NCBI GenBank assembly: GCA_009746045.1
Contig: RPFO01000104.1
Span: 3,362,534 to 3,426,533 of the forward strand
Length of the DNA: 64,000 nucleotides
Direction: 5' to 3'
DNA from: Mesostigma viride
Taxonomy: Eukaryota; Streptophyta; Mesostigmatophyceae; Mesostigmatales; Mesostigmataceae
The notes under the pieces are model-generated. The model searched no databases, was not told the origin of the DNA, and saw only the letters and a list, made by a program, of their open reading frames with translations. Positions 1 through 11,291 of this stretch are shown in pieces (position 1 is the stretch's first letter; each line of letters starts with the position of its first letter). Both the position numbers and the translations under genes were made by a program.

Positions 1-600
1 TTAAACCCAGGTGTGCTCCGGTAATCGGGGTGGCGTTTCCGAGTAAAAAGTTAACAAGGAATGTTACTGGATGCATCAGCGGATTACCAGTATCATACGC
101 CGTGCAGCTATTCAGCTTTTAATGTATTTATTTATTTTTGGGTAATGCTTGGTCTACTGGGATGTCGTGAGTGCTATGAAAAGGGGGGGGGGAGGAGTTG
201 CAGATGTCCCCTTGCCAAAGCTGGCAAGGCACTGGTGCATTATTGTCCCTCGACCTTTCCTTTGCTTCAGTACTTCTGCCTGCATCACCTTTTTTTGGTT
301 CTTATTCCCATCATGAACTACTATTTGTTGCTATTCGTGCCTGTCCTATTCATATCTGCTGTATCCATTTCTGCCACAATTGCCAGAATAACAGCTTTTC
401 TGTCAACTTGGCCTTGGTTATTGTGCTTACAGGGCCATGACAGTAACATCATGCACACATTGCATCCATCATTTCATGCACCTACAGAAATATTAGCACA
501 GAAATGATAGACTGAGGAAAATCGTGGGCCCGCTGTACTGTACTAGATATCGATACCCACATTGTAGTATATACTATCCTTTTCTATGGCTGCTGACACG
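1..600. other. left flank, no gene recognised
   Basis: I see no conserved coding region or RNA gene here. The open frames are low in information and match no family I recognise. The stretch probably belongs to an INTS2 intron, because the first visible INTS2 exon (2014) opens in mid-codon, so the gene must start further left. Confidence 0.4.
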
Positions 601-609
601 CAGCAGTGC

Positions 610-1935
610 TTTTACAAACGGGACGAATTCGTAAGCTGGTTGACGAATTTCGAAATGAGTCGTGAAAAAGTCAACCATTTTATTCAATTCGTCAACCACA
701 TTCGTCAACCAACTCGGCAATTCGTCAACCAATTGACGAATATGTTCCGCAATTCATCAACCAGTTTGACGAAATGTTTAGGGTATTCGCCAACTATGCA
801 AGTCAGGTTTTCCCATAGAGAGGCCAGACCAATTGTCCAGCGGCGCGGCGTCAGGCCGTCAGCCTGTACCAGATGAATCCTAGGTAGGCCACAGTATCGT
901 TCGTACTAGAGTTCGTTTGGAGAGACGGCACGGTTCAGGAAAATTTCAGCCGGGTACCAAAACTGAAGTGAATGATGAGTTGAGGTACTGAACTCAAAAA
1001 CCTGGACAAAAACCTTGTGAGGCGAGGAAGGCAGGACCAGGGCATGAAAAATTTACCTCCGACCTCTGGCCGTCTGGCGACTACGTGATAACATATTGCA
1101 TGCAAAATTGTTTCTATAATGGCGGCGTGCGATGTTTAGGTAGTGTTGAGCTACAGAGAATGTCAAAGAAAAACGGTTTGGCAGGATTAAAGACTAGTAC
1201 CTTACATGATCTGTTTAAAAAGCAAGCTGGAGAAACTGTTCCAGAAGCAACGAAAAATATCATCGACCTAGGTCGCAGTTTAGATGATATGGAGGGCCGC
1301 GACAAACGCAAGAGAGTAGAGCTTGCGGAAGAGGAAGGGTCTTATGCGTAGGAAGAGGAAGGTAGCGGCCAGTCAACATTGTCTGACGAGAGTGATTTAT
1401 CAGACAGTGCCTCGAACTCCGGCGATGAGGAATCTGGCGAAATGGAATCTGGCGAGAGGGGGGCCGAGACAGCAAGGAGCAAGGCCGATGTTGGCAGCAG
1501 CTCTAAGCCAGGGAAGAAGAAGGGCAAAAGAAAGCCAGCTCCCAAGACGAAAAGGCAGAGACAGGAATACAACAAGCAGTATAGCAAGGAGCGGCTCGAC
1601 TGCGAGCAGAGGTGAGATAGCAGCGAGGAGGATGTGATGGTTGTTTAATGGCCTCGTGCAATGGACACTGGCCTAGCTGTGAACGATACTCGATATTTTT
1701 TTATAGTTTATGCAGCTGTCAACAACCACCAAGTGATATTCTGTATTATCCACATGCATTACATGCGTGTGTGAGCGACCTTAAGTTAATCATAAAGAAA
1801 TAAAGCTTCCCCCTCCCCCCCAAGGTTTGACGATGCGCCAAGGCAAATAGTCAACTAGTTTGACGAATTGCCGAGGCAAATAGTCAACCTTTTGACGAAG
1901 TGTCGAGGCAAATAGTCAATCATTAGACGAGTGAC
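610..1935. mobile_element. putative DNA element with GTCAAC/TTGACGAA subterminal repeats
   Basis: The left part (about 640-775) is crowded with the motif TTCGTCAACCA and its complement TTGACGAA. The right part (1828-1935) has three tandem units of about 34 bp, each with TTTGACGA and GAGGCAAATAGTCAA. Motif clusters in both orientations at both ends of a 1.3 kb segment, with an open frame between, resemble a transposon with subterminal transposase-binding repeats. No clean terminal inverted repeat or target duplication was found, so exact ends and class are uncertain. It would sit in an INTS2 intron just upstream of the exon at 2014. Confidence 0.35.
1158..1615 (+). pseudogene. element-internal charged ORF interrupted by TAG
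   Basis: Not recognised. One reading frame runs from ATG 1158 through an in-frame TAG at 1349-1351 to a stop at 1613-1615. The first part (MSKKNGLAGLKTSTLHDLFK...) is followed by a Ser/Asp/Glu-rich stretch and a very basic tail (KPGKKKGKRKPAPK). The charge change across the TAG looks like one protein broken by a nonsense mutation. It lies inside the putative element at 610-1935, so an element-encoded protein is the simplest view; a host exon is the alternative. Confidence 0.3.
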
Positions 1936-2013
1936 AAAAACCCTTAGTAAAAGCACTGACACGCAGACAGCAGAGATTTATCAACTGCTTGTCACTTGCA
2001 CTTTGTCCTGCAG

Positions 2014-5000
2014 GTCGAACCAGCCGCCAGCATCATGCCATGCCGCACAGGCTTCTGATGTGGCAGCAACGGCTCTCCCCCGCGGATTCCAAACAAGCCT
2101 GCTATCTGCCTGGCTGGCCGTGCAGTTACTCCTGGCGGACTTTTCAAGCCTGGCTGATGTAGGTCTTACCGCCTTCGGCTCCAACATGATGTCATGGCTT
2201 GCACCTAGAGCCTGCCGCATGTGTGTTGAAATCATGCCCATATTTAGTGGCCATACCACAGATGTGCATATCCCAACCATTATGACCCCTGGGTTGTGCC
2301 AAGAAGAGCACGTTATACTTAACGTGTCGAGAGTGAGCAGGGACACAGTGCAATCTTAATGGATGTGTGCATGCGTGACATTGTGCTCATGCGTGGATTA
2401 GATTGTGGGATTAACCCACTGTGGGATATTGGTTAGGCCTGTTGATCGTGGGTTGCGTATTTTGCGAATTAGTGAGTTCATGAACTAATTTAACTGTGTG
2501 GATGCATGGGTGGGCATATATTTTCCCTTTTTGAATTTGTTTGCGTATCGATCTTCTCTCTGCCCTGGCACGGCAGTCTGTCAGGGACACCCTGGGGCTG
2601 GATGTTAAGGTGCCCCACGGCTGCCTCCGCGCCGTCGCGGACGCGGCCAATGCCATCACCGACATTCGCACAGCCACAGTGCGCGCGGTCATCCGCTGTT
2701 GCGAGGTCCCACCTGGGATGGCAGGGCCAAAGGAAGGGTGTGTATAGCGTTTCGGAACGTGATGATCCCAGTGCATGAGATTCTATCATGGAGGGATGGG
2801 AGCGAGGGGAGTGGGGAGGAAAACGGATTTCTTTGAATTAGTTCAGTTTAGTGGTACGAGAGAGACCGACACAGGTGGGTGGGACAGACAACGAACAGAT
2901 GTCAAGTAGTAGAACATATCCAGGCTATGAATATGGTACATATGCCCTTTATGGTACCACATACTCAGGGTATGATAGAAGTACGTGTATGTAAGCACGT
3001 CAGTATGCGCACGGGCATGGTCTATGATGATGGCTGTCCCACATGTCGAAATGCATGGTTAAGAGAGGCCGACCAGGGAACCGTTGCCCCAATCAGTACA
3101 CCTTGGAAATGTGGGACCAGATGGACTTCCGAGTCACTGTGAGGCTCTTCCTGGATCTGGTTGAGAACCAGGTACAGACACCACAAAATCAGCATGCTGC
3201 GTATGCCAGTTTGCTATTTCCTTGAAGTGTCCCAGCACCGCTTGCGACGCTCACGGACCATGAACCAGGTTTCAAGTAAAGGGGGTCACTGGCCATGACC
3301 AGCTTTCTCGGCTCTTACGCTGGGTGTCCCCTGTTTCCTGTCTCGGCTGCGCAGGGGCCACCGCGCGTCCCCGCTGCGGTGCCTGCAGCAGCTGGTTGCC
3401 GCGGGTCTCGTCATCCACCAAGGTACGGGATTGCTGGCGTAATTCAATCCATCGAATTGTGCTTTTGTTACTTCTGCTCGTTTGCCTGTTTCACGCACCT
3501 CCGCTTGCTGGCTTGAGTTTCTTGTTCTCGCGTGGACCCGTAGACTGGACCTAGTCCACTTGTGCTTGCTTGCCTTTTTCTGGTATTGGGCATCTGAAAA
3601 CATGCACATGCTTCACAAGTCTGCCGGTATCCCTTCCTTCAAGAGGTCCTGGGTCTATCCAGAAGCCGTTAGGCTCTTTTGCGTGGTCATGGGATCCGTT
3701 AGTTTGAGCGAATGGCGCTCAAGTGGTCGTGGCTACTTTGCCTGCCGCCACTGCCCGCGTGAGGGAACACCAGTCGGCTCACCTGTCTTACATCTGGCAT
3801 TCTAATTTTTTGTTATCAGTGTCTTGTATAATGGGCACATGAAGCAGCCTATGTTTGGCTGTGAGACAAGGTTGTCGAGTTTAAGAGGGCCTAGGGTCCT
3901 TCCCATTGCTTGTCAGACCAAATCCACGCTGTTAAAAGGTTACCAGTAGGGGAAACAAGTGCAGGCATCCGCTCACGCACTCAAGGTTCTGGTTATGCTC
4001 CAAAGCCAGCCTTTGAATAGCTAACACCTGACAAAAGCAAGGCTTTGCATCAGTCATCTACTACTATTTGCTTCGGCTATTAATGCCTCAGAGCTGCTGC
4101 TCTCCCTCAGTGATTGTGTTGTTGCATGACGAACCTCAAACGTTGCTTTCATGCTGCATCGCGTTGGTCATACTTTGTGTGTTTACCTCTTCTGCCTCCT
4201 TCTGGTGGCAGGCTTTGACATCAGCCAGGCGCTGCGAGTGCACATGGAAACAGCCCAATCCCTGCTAGACCCGGTGCGTGGTCTAGGGCTTAGGGTGTAT
4301 GGTTTTGGGTTGAGGGTGGAGGGTGGAGGGTGTATGGTTTAGGGTGGAGGATGGAGGGTGGAGGGTGGAGGGCGGAGGGTGGAGGGTGGAGGGTGGAGGG
4401 TGGAGGGTGGAGGGTGGAGGGTGGAGGGTGGAGGGTGGAGGGTGGAGGGTGGAGGGTGGAGGGTGGAGGGTGGAGGGTGGAGGGTGGAGGGTGGAGGGTG
4501 GAGGGTGGAGGATGGAGGCTTGAGGCTTTTAGGCTCCGAGCAAGCAACCAACCCGCGTGCAGCCCGAGCGCTCTGCACCTGGATTGGGCTCTGCACCTAG
4601 CTTGGAGACCCGCCCGCCATTGGCCCGCTGCTCTGCCCCGTTTTTTGGATTGGGTAATTTGGGAGCTCCGAATAGTCAGGGAAGGGTGGTCCTCCCTGAG
4701 TAAGTTAAGTAGATTGATGTCCCCAAGAGGTCAAATGTAAAATAGATAGTTTAGTGGCATGAGCTTTCTGGGGAACGGGCAGCATGCACAGTTTAGTGGC
4801 AACTGAAATGCTTGGGATGTCAGAACTCAAACGTCGGGATGGCGCGTCCCTTGTAGCCATGAGGCAACCAAACTTTGAGTGTGAGTAAACGCAGGTATCT
4901 TAAACAGGAAAGGTGCTTCCGAACATTGCTGGAATCGATCGCATGACGTGCCAGTAACCTCCCTGCCTGTCGTTATTCCCCTCCGTTGTTACTTTCTTTT

Positions 5001-8000
5001 TACCTGGTTCATGATTTTTATGGGCCATGTCGCAGTGCCCAAGTTCTGTCACACTTTGATGCCATTGAAGGAGCTTCATACACCTCCCATCCTCCCGTCC
5101 CTTTATGCCAAGTTCACTATGTTACATGTTTCGATTTCATCCCGTCCTGCCTTTGTGGCTAAACAATGACTTCCTCACTTACCCCACTTTCCCCTCACCT
5201 TCAATCACTATCCGCTTTCGTGTCTGGTTCGTTTTCGTCGTCTGCTTCTCAGTGCCGGCTTCATCTTACTCCACCCTCAAGTTTAGGGTTATGCTTTCGA
5301 CCGATGCCCGTTTTGCTCCTTGGACTGCCCCAAATGGCCCCCTCCACACCCACACCGCAGGTCCTGCCCCCTCTCATCCGTGCATATGCCAGCATGACTC
5401 TACGGCCACAGACCACCCACGACGCCGCCCATCACGCCCAACACTACGTCAAGCCGCAGCAGACACCCCTTCCGAGGTCCTGGGTGGAACGGACGGTTTG
5501 GCTCCATGATGGGTGGCACCCTGGGATTCGGCCCGACGACGGTGTAGGGCATGACGAGCCAGGGGTGCCCCTGTCATTTGTTAGCCCATCATTGCCCTTC
5601 GAGTATCGACCTGACCACGAAGTCCATCACTTTGTCGGGAATGACCTCAGCCCTGCCACGCAGGCGGCAGCCATGGAGGTCGATGATGACTACATGGGCA
5701 ACAGGCCGCAGCAACTGTGTCACGGTCTCTACGGCAAAAACAGAACCCGCCGCGAGGACCACCCAGCTCTCTCGGCGCTCCTGGCAAGCTACTACGTGCT
5801 GTGCCGGGAGGAAGCATTACGGGCGGGTCGCGGGACGCTGGTTCCGTGTGACAGTGTCAGTGATCGCGCTGCTGAGCTGGGCAAGGGCCCCCCCTGGGAG
5901 CAGATGTGGTGGGACCAAGTCATCGCGTGGACGCCCTGGAACGACATCTTTGAGGCGGGGCAGGCGATGTTGCGGAAGACAGCGTCGGGGGACAGCGGAG
6001 CGGAAGGGGAGCTGCTGAGGGAGGTATGGCTTTTTTCAAGGAGGGGAAGTACAATCGGATGTGGAGGCACGAAGCAGCAGCAGCACCAGCACCAGCACCA
6101 GCACCAGCACCAGCACCAGCACCAGCACCAGCACCAGCACCAGCACCAGCACCAGCACCAGCACCAGCACCAGCACCAGCACCAGCACCAGCACCAGCAC
6201 CAGCACCAGCAGCAGCAGCAGCAGCAGCACCAGCAGCAGCAGCAGTGTATACAATTCTTTTATGCCTAAAACGGTGCGCTGTAGCCAGGGCGCAGCAAAA
6301 TAGAGGTCCGTGGCCACATGGGTGCCGAACTGCCTGCTCAGGCTTTATGCAACCCATTCTACTAATTCTGCCCGCGCTGTTTGCCTCCCATTCACATGGC
6401 CAGCGGATATGGCATGACCAGGTAGTGATGCTGGCGTTAATGTAATCCGCACGTAGTAGTTGCATAGCATACTGAGATTAGCACTTTGTGCACTAGTTAA
6501 TGTAATCCGCGCGTAGTAACTGCATAGCATACTGAGATTAGCACTTTGTGCACTAGTTAATGTAATCCGGACGTAGTAATTGCATAGCATACTGAGATCA
6601 GCGCTTTGTGCACTAGTTAATGTAATCCGGGCGTAGTAATTGCATAGCATACTGAGATTAGCACTTTGTGCACTAGTTAATGTAATCCGGACGTAGTAAC
6701 TGCATAGCATACTGAGATTAGCACTGTGTGCACTAGTGTCAGCTTGTGGAATATCTATACTGCCAGGGGCACATGCCATAATTGCCATGGATATTGCTGC
6801 CAGCCTGCGCTGTCGTGCCTGACTCTCTCTGGACCTGCCTTGTTCCTTTTTTTGCCTCCAGGTTCTCTCCTTCTGCCGTGTCTGTATTTTTCTTGCTCCC
6901 CATTTGTCTGTATTTTTCTTGCTCCCCATTTGTTGTGGCACTGGAACGCCCATTCTCTTCTGGCATCGATGACCTGCTGTCAATGCGCTAATCTGCTGCC
7001 CTCACATGTGCGTGCCTGCATGGGCCCCTGTCCCTTTCCATCTTGTTGTCATTCGGGCGCTGCGCAGTGGATTTCGCTGGCCACCGCCCTGTTAGGCCAC
7101 CTAGGGCCCAAGGGGCTGTTCAACCCTCGGCGACGCCTGCTCCTGCAGCAACCAGGGGTGGTGTCCGCGGAAGACACTGTACCCTCGATCCTGAAGGATC
7201 TGGTGGCGTTTCCTTTGGAGAGTGGACACGAGAAGCGGCGACGAGGAGGTAGGTCATCCGGCTGGCAGTGCAGGGAAGGGACTCTCAGCCCTTGGGGTAT
7301 GTCCCCCTGTCGGAGCGCGACAGCGCGTGACTGATTAATTAGTAGTACTACTATTAATTAATGCCACGCGCTCTATTGAACGCATAAACTCGTGCCTCGG
7401 TGTTGGAGCGCGACAGCGCGTGACTAACTAATGAGCAGTATTAATTAGGGCCGTGCGCCCTATTGTTCGCATGAACACGTGCCTCCCTGTTGGAGCAGCG
7501 GTGAAGAGATCACTCTCATTTTTTATCTGGGGTTGGCGGTTTTTCTATCGGTTCCCAAGCAAAACAGTCACATAGTTCAATACTATGTATAGTTTTGATT
7601 TTATTGAAGGGATTCTCAGCTTTTAAGGGCGCGGTTGCCAGCTTTGGGGCGTACTGTTATTGCGGCATGCATGTAAGCAGGGCGATGCTGCAGGTGGATG
7701 CAGCATGGTAGCGGCTCGATGCTGCGCTTTCCGCATACGGGAGTTACACTGTCCACATTGGTAGTTTAAATGCATACCCAATTTCTGCCCTGGGCACATT
7801 TTGAATTACCCTGGATCGTTTGTTGGGAGCCAAGTAGGGTCCCCGGCTTTTCATTATTGATTTAAAATTCTTGGTTTGCATTTTCGTCGAGCAGCCGTTC
7901 AAGGCAGTCGGGAATATATTTACTACGGCAAGATCCCCAGCTTTTCTGTTGCTTGCTTGCTGTTTCCCCCAGAATAACCACCCAGGGCCGGCAAGATTGA

Positions 8001-11000
8001 TAAATTTACTTTGTTTGTCTGCTAGTTTATCTCTCATGCAATCGACAGCCCAGGGACTTAGTTACTTTCAATATCTTTGTTTGTTTTAACGTTTTCAGGC
8101 AGAAAGGTTTTGAGCAATTCTGTATTTTATAAAACTACCAAGCGGACGGTGTATCTTGCTGGTTTAGTTGGCCATGCCATGCTTTTTTGGTGTGGGGGGG
8201 AAGGCATCCAGGTCATATAGACGAGGGTGCGTGTGTATGGGTGTGCTGGCGTGCATGGGCATGGGCATGTGCAATTCTTGCACACCAGCATGCTGAAGAG
8301 ATGTCCCAGATGTCCCTATCATGCGGCAGCACCACTATGACAGTAACGTGATCTGTTTGCAAACCTGAGCTGTTAGGCGAGCTGATGCCACAGAGCACTT
8401 TTAGCTTTTGGCCTATTTGACCAAAATCATAAATTTAACCCCTTGAAAATTTTTTGTTCACAATGTGCGCAGTGCTTACAATGTTAACCATGTTAACAAT
8501 GTTAACAATGTTAACAATGTTACTGATTGCATGGAACTTCGTACTGAATGTTCCTGCCGATCTTTGCTGCGCACGCTCCCTGATGGCAGGTAACATGCTC
8601 GCATGTTCTGGGGAAGAGCGCGGCTCTCCATGGCGGCCGACCGGGCAGCATTCTCTCGAAACCTGGTATCCCTTAGGACCGGATGCCATCCGATCCGTGC
8701 TGGCAAACGCGGCCACTGAACCCGTCGCCGCCGTCTTGGTGCTTCACGCGTTGGCGAGGTCGGATGCGGACGCCGTCGCTGGCCCCAATGGGGCCCCCAG
8801 GGACACTGACCCGCACCCTGACTCGCATCTGACGACCTCAAACGTCATAAGCGAGCTGGGATGCCGCCCGTCATTACGGCAGCACCGGGGGGGGGAGAGT
8901 CGGAAAAGGAAGCGGGATAGCCCTGATACTGCCACCGGCCACGAGACCGGTGCTGCTGACAACTTCCACCCGGCAGCTGGGCTGGAAAAAGTGTTGTCAA
9001 ACGCCGCGGTCCCCAGCACGGCGGACGCGACAAAAAACCTGGAAAAAGACAGCCGTACGAGAGGGTTCGAGGAGGACGATGACGACAGGGCAGGGGTACA
9101 TAAAGAGCAGGCGCCAGCACAGGATGCGACCACTTGTGCTCAAACTGGCATCCTTCACGGTTCGAACTCGCGGTTCTCGGATGAGAACTGGCTGCCCACA
9201 GCCACCAGCGTGATCGACGCCATCATCCCGCTGCTGCTCCTGCAGCACTGCTGCCACCCGCGACTCGCGCCCGCGTTCACGCGCTGGTGGGCGGGTGCGG
9301 TGCGGCGCGCGCCATCCCACCTCATCCCCCACCTCGTGTCCTGCCTCGCTGTGCCGGATGCCATCGGCAGCTGGATGCCCACAATGGACTCGTCCAGGGC
9401 CGGGGCTGTGCCGGATGCCAGCGGCTTGGACGGCGGGACATCCGCCGCAGCGCCTTTGGCCCCGGAACGTTTCCCAGCGACGGCTGCACGACAGCGGGCG
9501 GGGCCGTCTGCCGGGGAAAAGGCAGTCCCCTCTCAAATCCATGACAAGGCTTGGGTTGTCTCCCCCCATTCTTCTTCCACGATGCAAAGCCCCGGTGTGA
9601 ACGGGAGCCAGGCGACAGCTGCCACGGGGGCAGGTTTGGCAGGCTCCACGGGGGGCTCATTGCCGGCTGGTCTTCAAGGCAAGTCGGCTGCTGGCGCACA
9701 CACCTTGGTAGACACAATGGGAGCCGCTGCGACCGTGCCGGAGAGCTCATTATTGTCTGTCGGCCTGGGAGGCAAATCTCATGCGGGCGCCAATGGCCCC
9801 TGGGATCCTGCGGCAGCTGCTGCCACCGGTCAAACGGGCAGCCACCGCCCCGCAACAGGGAATGGGCCCCCACAATGGGCTCCCGCAACGGGCCATCATC
9901 GCCCTTCAACGGGCCACCACGCCGCAGCAGGCCATCGCCCGAGGGCACGTTCCCTGCCGCCCACCGTCACGCGACTGAGCTTGGAGGACCTCTGCCTCGA
10001 CCCGTTACAGCTGCTAGCGGTACACCCGCGCGTGTTCCAAGTCCCATCCCTGCTGCGGCTGGTGCTAGGACTGTACGATCGTTTCGTGGCCGTGCATCGC
10101 CAGCTGGCGCTCCGGGCGGTGCTGCCATCGCCTGGGGCCCACTCCCTCCGTGGCGTCGCGCAAGGACCCGCGTCCTCGATGGGGTTAGAGACCAGTACCG
10201 CAAAAGATGAGATCTTGGGAGCGCGGCCTTGGGACACGATCACGGTCTCGCCACCCTGGGGGGGCATGGCAGGGGGGACAAGCATGGCCGGCTTGCCATC
10301 CTCTGCCCCGGCCCTGCTCACACCGGGCAGAAAGGGCCTTGATGCCGGATCGGGTCAGGGGGGCATGGGGGGGACTCCAAAAACAGCATCGGCATTCAAG
10401 TGCTTTAGTGACGCGGAGGCGGCCAACGGTTTGCTTGCGCATGAGGCGGCCGCAGCGCATGTGGTGCTGGAGGCGTGCCATTCCGCGTTACTGCTTGCAT
10501 CCGCACCGGGGGAAGACCAGGGGAAGCCAGTGCCGGTTGCCATGATGACAGGTGGCGCGGGTGCAGCACAGTGCCGCGCCCGTGTGGCCGGTGGTGACGA
10601 CAGCAGGGCGTTGAGGGGGCACAGGAACGGGATGATGGTCGTGACGGATGGTGGTGAAGGGATAGGTGACAGGCATGGGGTCCCTGGCGGTGACGATGGT
10701 GGATGTGGGTCCGCAGACGAAGCGCGTCTGGAGATGGGGGCGGATGCCAGGGAGAGCCTCGGCGTTATGCTGGCGTTTCTCGACGACCGTTTCCTCTCCC
10801 ACCCCCTGCTGCTCAAGCTGGTGTGCTTCCAGGGTCTTCCCCCCTCGCTCCTCCGTCCCATGGTGGCGACGATGACGTCCATGCGGGCGTGCTTCGGGTT
10901 CCTGGGGGAGTTGTTGGAACAGGAAGAGCCCAAGAGGCGTCTGCGGGCGCTGCAGGTGTCCGGAGCGCTGTGCAGGCGGTACGCTGATGCGGACCCTTCG

Positions 11001-11291
11001 GCATGCTGCCACATGGCGGGCGTTGCGGTGCGGCACGTGCAGGCCGTGCTGCGATTGGGCGCCACGTCGGGGTACCTGTGTGAGGCCATGGTGTGCTTGA
11101 GGGAGTGCGCCGAGGCGGTACCGCAAGTGGCCGTAGAGGTGGCCAACTTGTTGTTGGAGTGTGCGGCGCAGGGAGGCCCTGTGCATAAGGGGGCGCTGCC
11201 GCAAGATCCCAAGTTGCATGCGGCGGCCTTAAGCGCGTTGAGGTCTTTGGGGGACAGCGGATGTATATTAGGCAGCTTCGTGGAAGCTTGA
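2014..11291 (+). CDS. INTS2: Integrator complex subunit 2 (5' end outside window)
   Basis: Scaffold subunit of the Integrator, the nuclear complex that cleaves snRNA 3' ends and terminates paused RNA polymerase II. Exons inferred from splice sites and phase: 2014-2158, 2577-2737, 3355-3422, 4212-4273, 5253-6023, 7068-7248 and 8590-11291 (TGA). Every junction is in phase, and the first exon opens with one base of a split codon, so 5' exons lie to the left. Diagnostic blocks compared with remembered animal INTS2 are: TTPxLLPPLIRAY-like text at about 5345; ALLASYYVLCREEAL (about 5772), matching LLVLYYILSYEEAL; DPLQLLAVHPRVFQVPSLL (about 9998); and LLKLVCFQGLPPSLLRPMV with TSMRACFGFLGELL (10810-10915). 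The roughly 300-residue animal middle region is not seen between exons 4 and 5. The last exon instead carries a long Gly/Ser/Ala-rich insert (about 9390-9960). The identity is firm; the smaller exons are inference. Confidence 0.87.
4279..4515. repeat. 7-bp minisatellite (GGGTGGA)n in INTS2 intron
   Basis: About 27 near-perfect units of GGGTGGA follow the donor of the 62-nt INTS2 exon. The first 60 bases are degenerate and contain CTAGGG, TTAGGG and TTTAGGG, i.e. plant-type telomere-like units of the same 7-bp length. Runs of three G every 7 bases on the transcribed sense strand could form G-quadruplexes. Confidence 0.9.
6078..6247. repeat. (CAGCAC)n then (CAG)n hexamer/trimer array
   Basis: About 20 CAGCAC units pass into pure CAG. 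The reading frame of the upstream INTS2 exon stays open through it as His-Gln, but a good donor (GAG|GTATGG at 6023/6024) precedes the array. It is therefore taken as intronic and not as a polyglutamine tract of the protein. Confidence 0.85.
6437..6736. repeat. 60-bp tandem repeat, five copies
   Basis: Five units of exactly 60 bp begin TTAATGTAATCCG and end TTTGTGCACTAG, with a few substitutions between copies. They lie in the INTS2 intron between exons 5253-6023 and 7068-7248. Confidence 0.92.
7312..7497. repeat. 93-bp imperfect tandem duplication
   Basis: Two copies start GGAGCGCGACAGCGCGTGAC (7312 and 7405) and share ATTAATTA-rich middles and GTGCCTC ends. They are in the last INTS2 intron. 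Confidence 0.8.
7745..8153. mobile_element. MITE-like element, family TACACCGTCCGCATTGG, copy A
   Basis: The left end at 7745 reads TACACTGTCCACATTGGTAG. The right end at 8131-8153 is its inverted complement (AAACTACCAAGCGGACGGTGTA). There is about 409 bp between outer ends and no coding capacity. A second copy with the same termini is at 35866-36333, so the termini are a real family feature. No target duplication is obvious. It is in the last INTS2 intron. Confidence 0.72.
8476..8522. repeat. 9-bp tandem repeat (AATGTTAAC)n
   Basis: About five units of AATGTTAAC lie just upstream of the chosen acceptor of the last INTS2 exon (8589/8590). The frame is open here, giving a repetitive LTM peptide. 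This argues that the coding part begins at 8590 and not upstream. Confidence 0.8.

Noticed and set aside
1349-1351. Reassigned stop codons (TAG as Gln), suggested by in-frame TAG in the ORFs at 1158 and 33301
   Set aside because: About 2,800 codons of conserved INTS2, tafazzin, EXO70 and S1P exons contain no internal TAG or TAA, and EXO70 ends with TAG. Both TAG-broken ORFs are mobile-element relics, so nonsense mutation explains them.
3043-3171. Possible INTS2 exon with text EMWDQMDFRVTVRLFLDLVENQ and a strong donor
   Set aside because: Its phase cannot join the next exon (3355-3422), whereas exon 2577-2737 joins that exon perfectly without it. No matching block is known in INTS2. It could be an alternative exon but I would not annotate it.
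5166-6269. INTS2 exon extending into a His-Gln repeat tail
   Set aside because: A good donor at 6023/6024 precedes the repeat, and the next exon (7068) joins in phase to conserved-looking protein, so the HQ tract is intronic.
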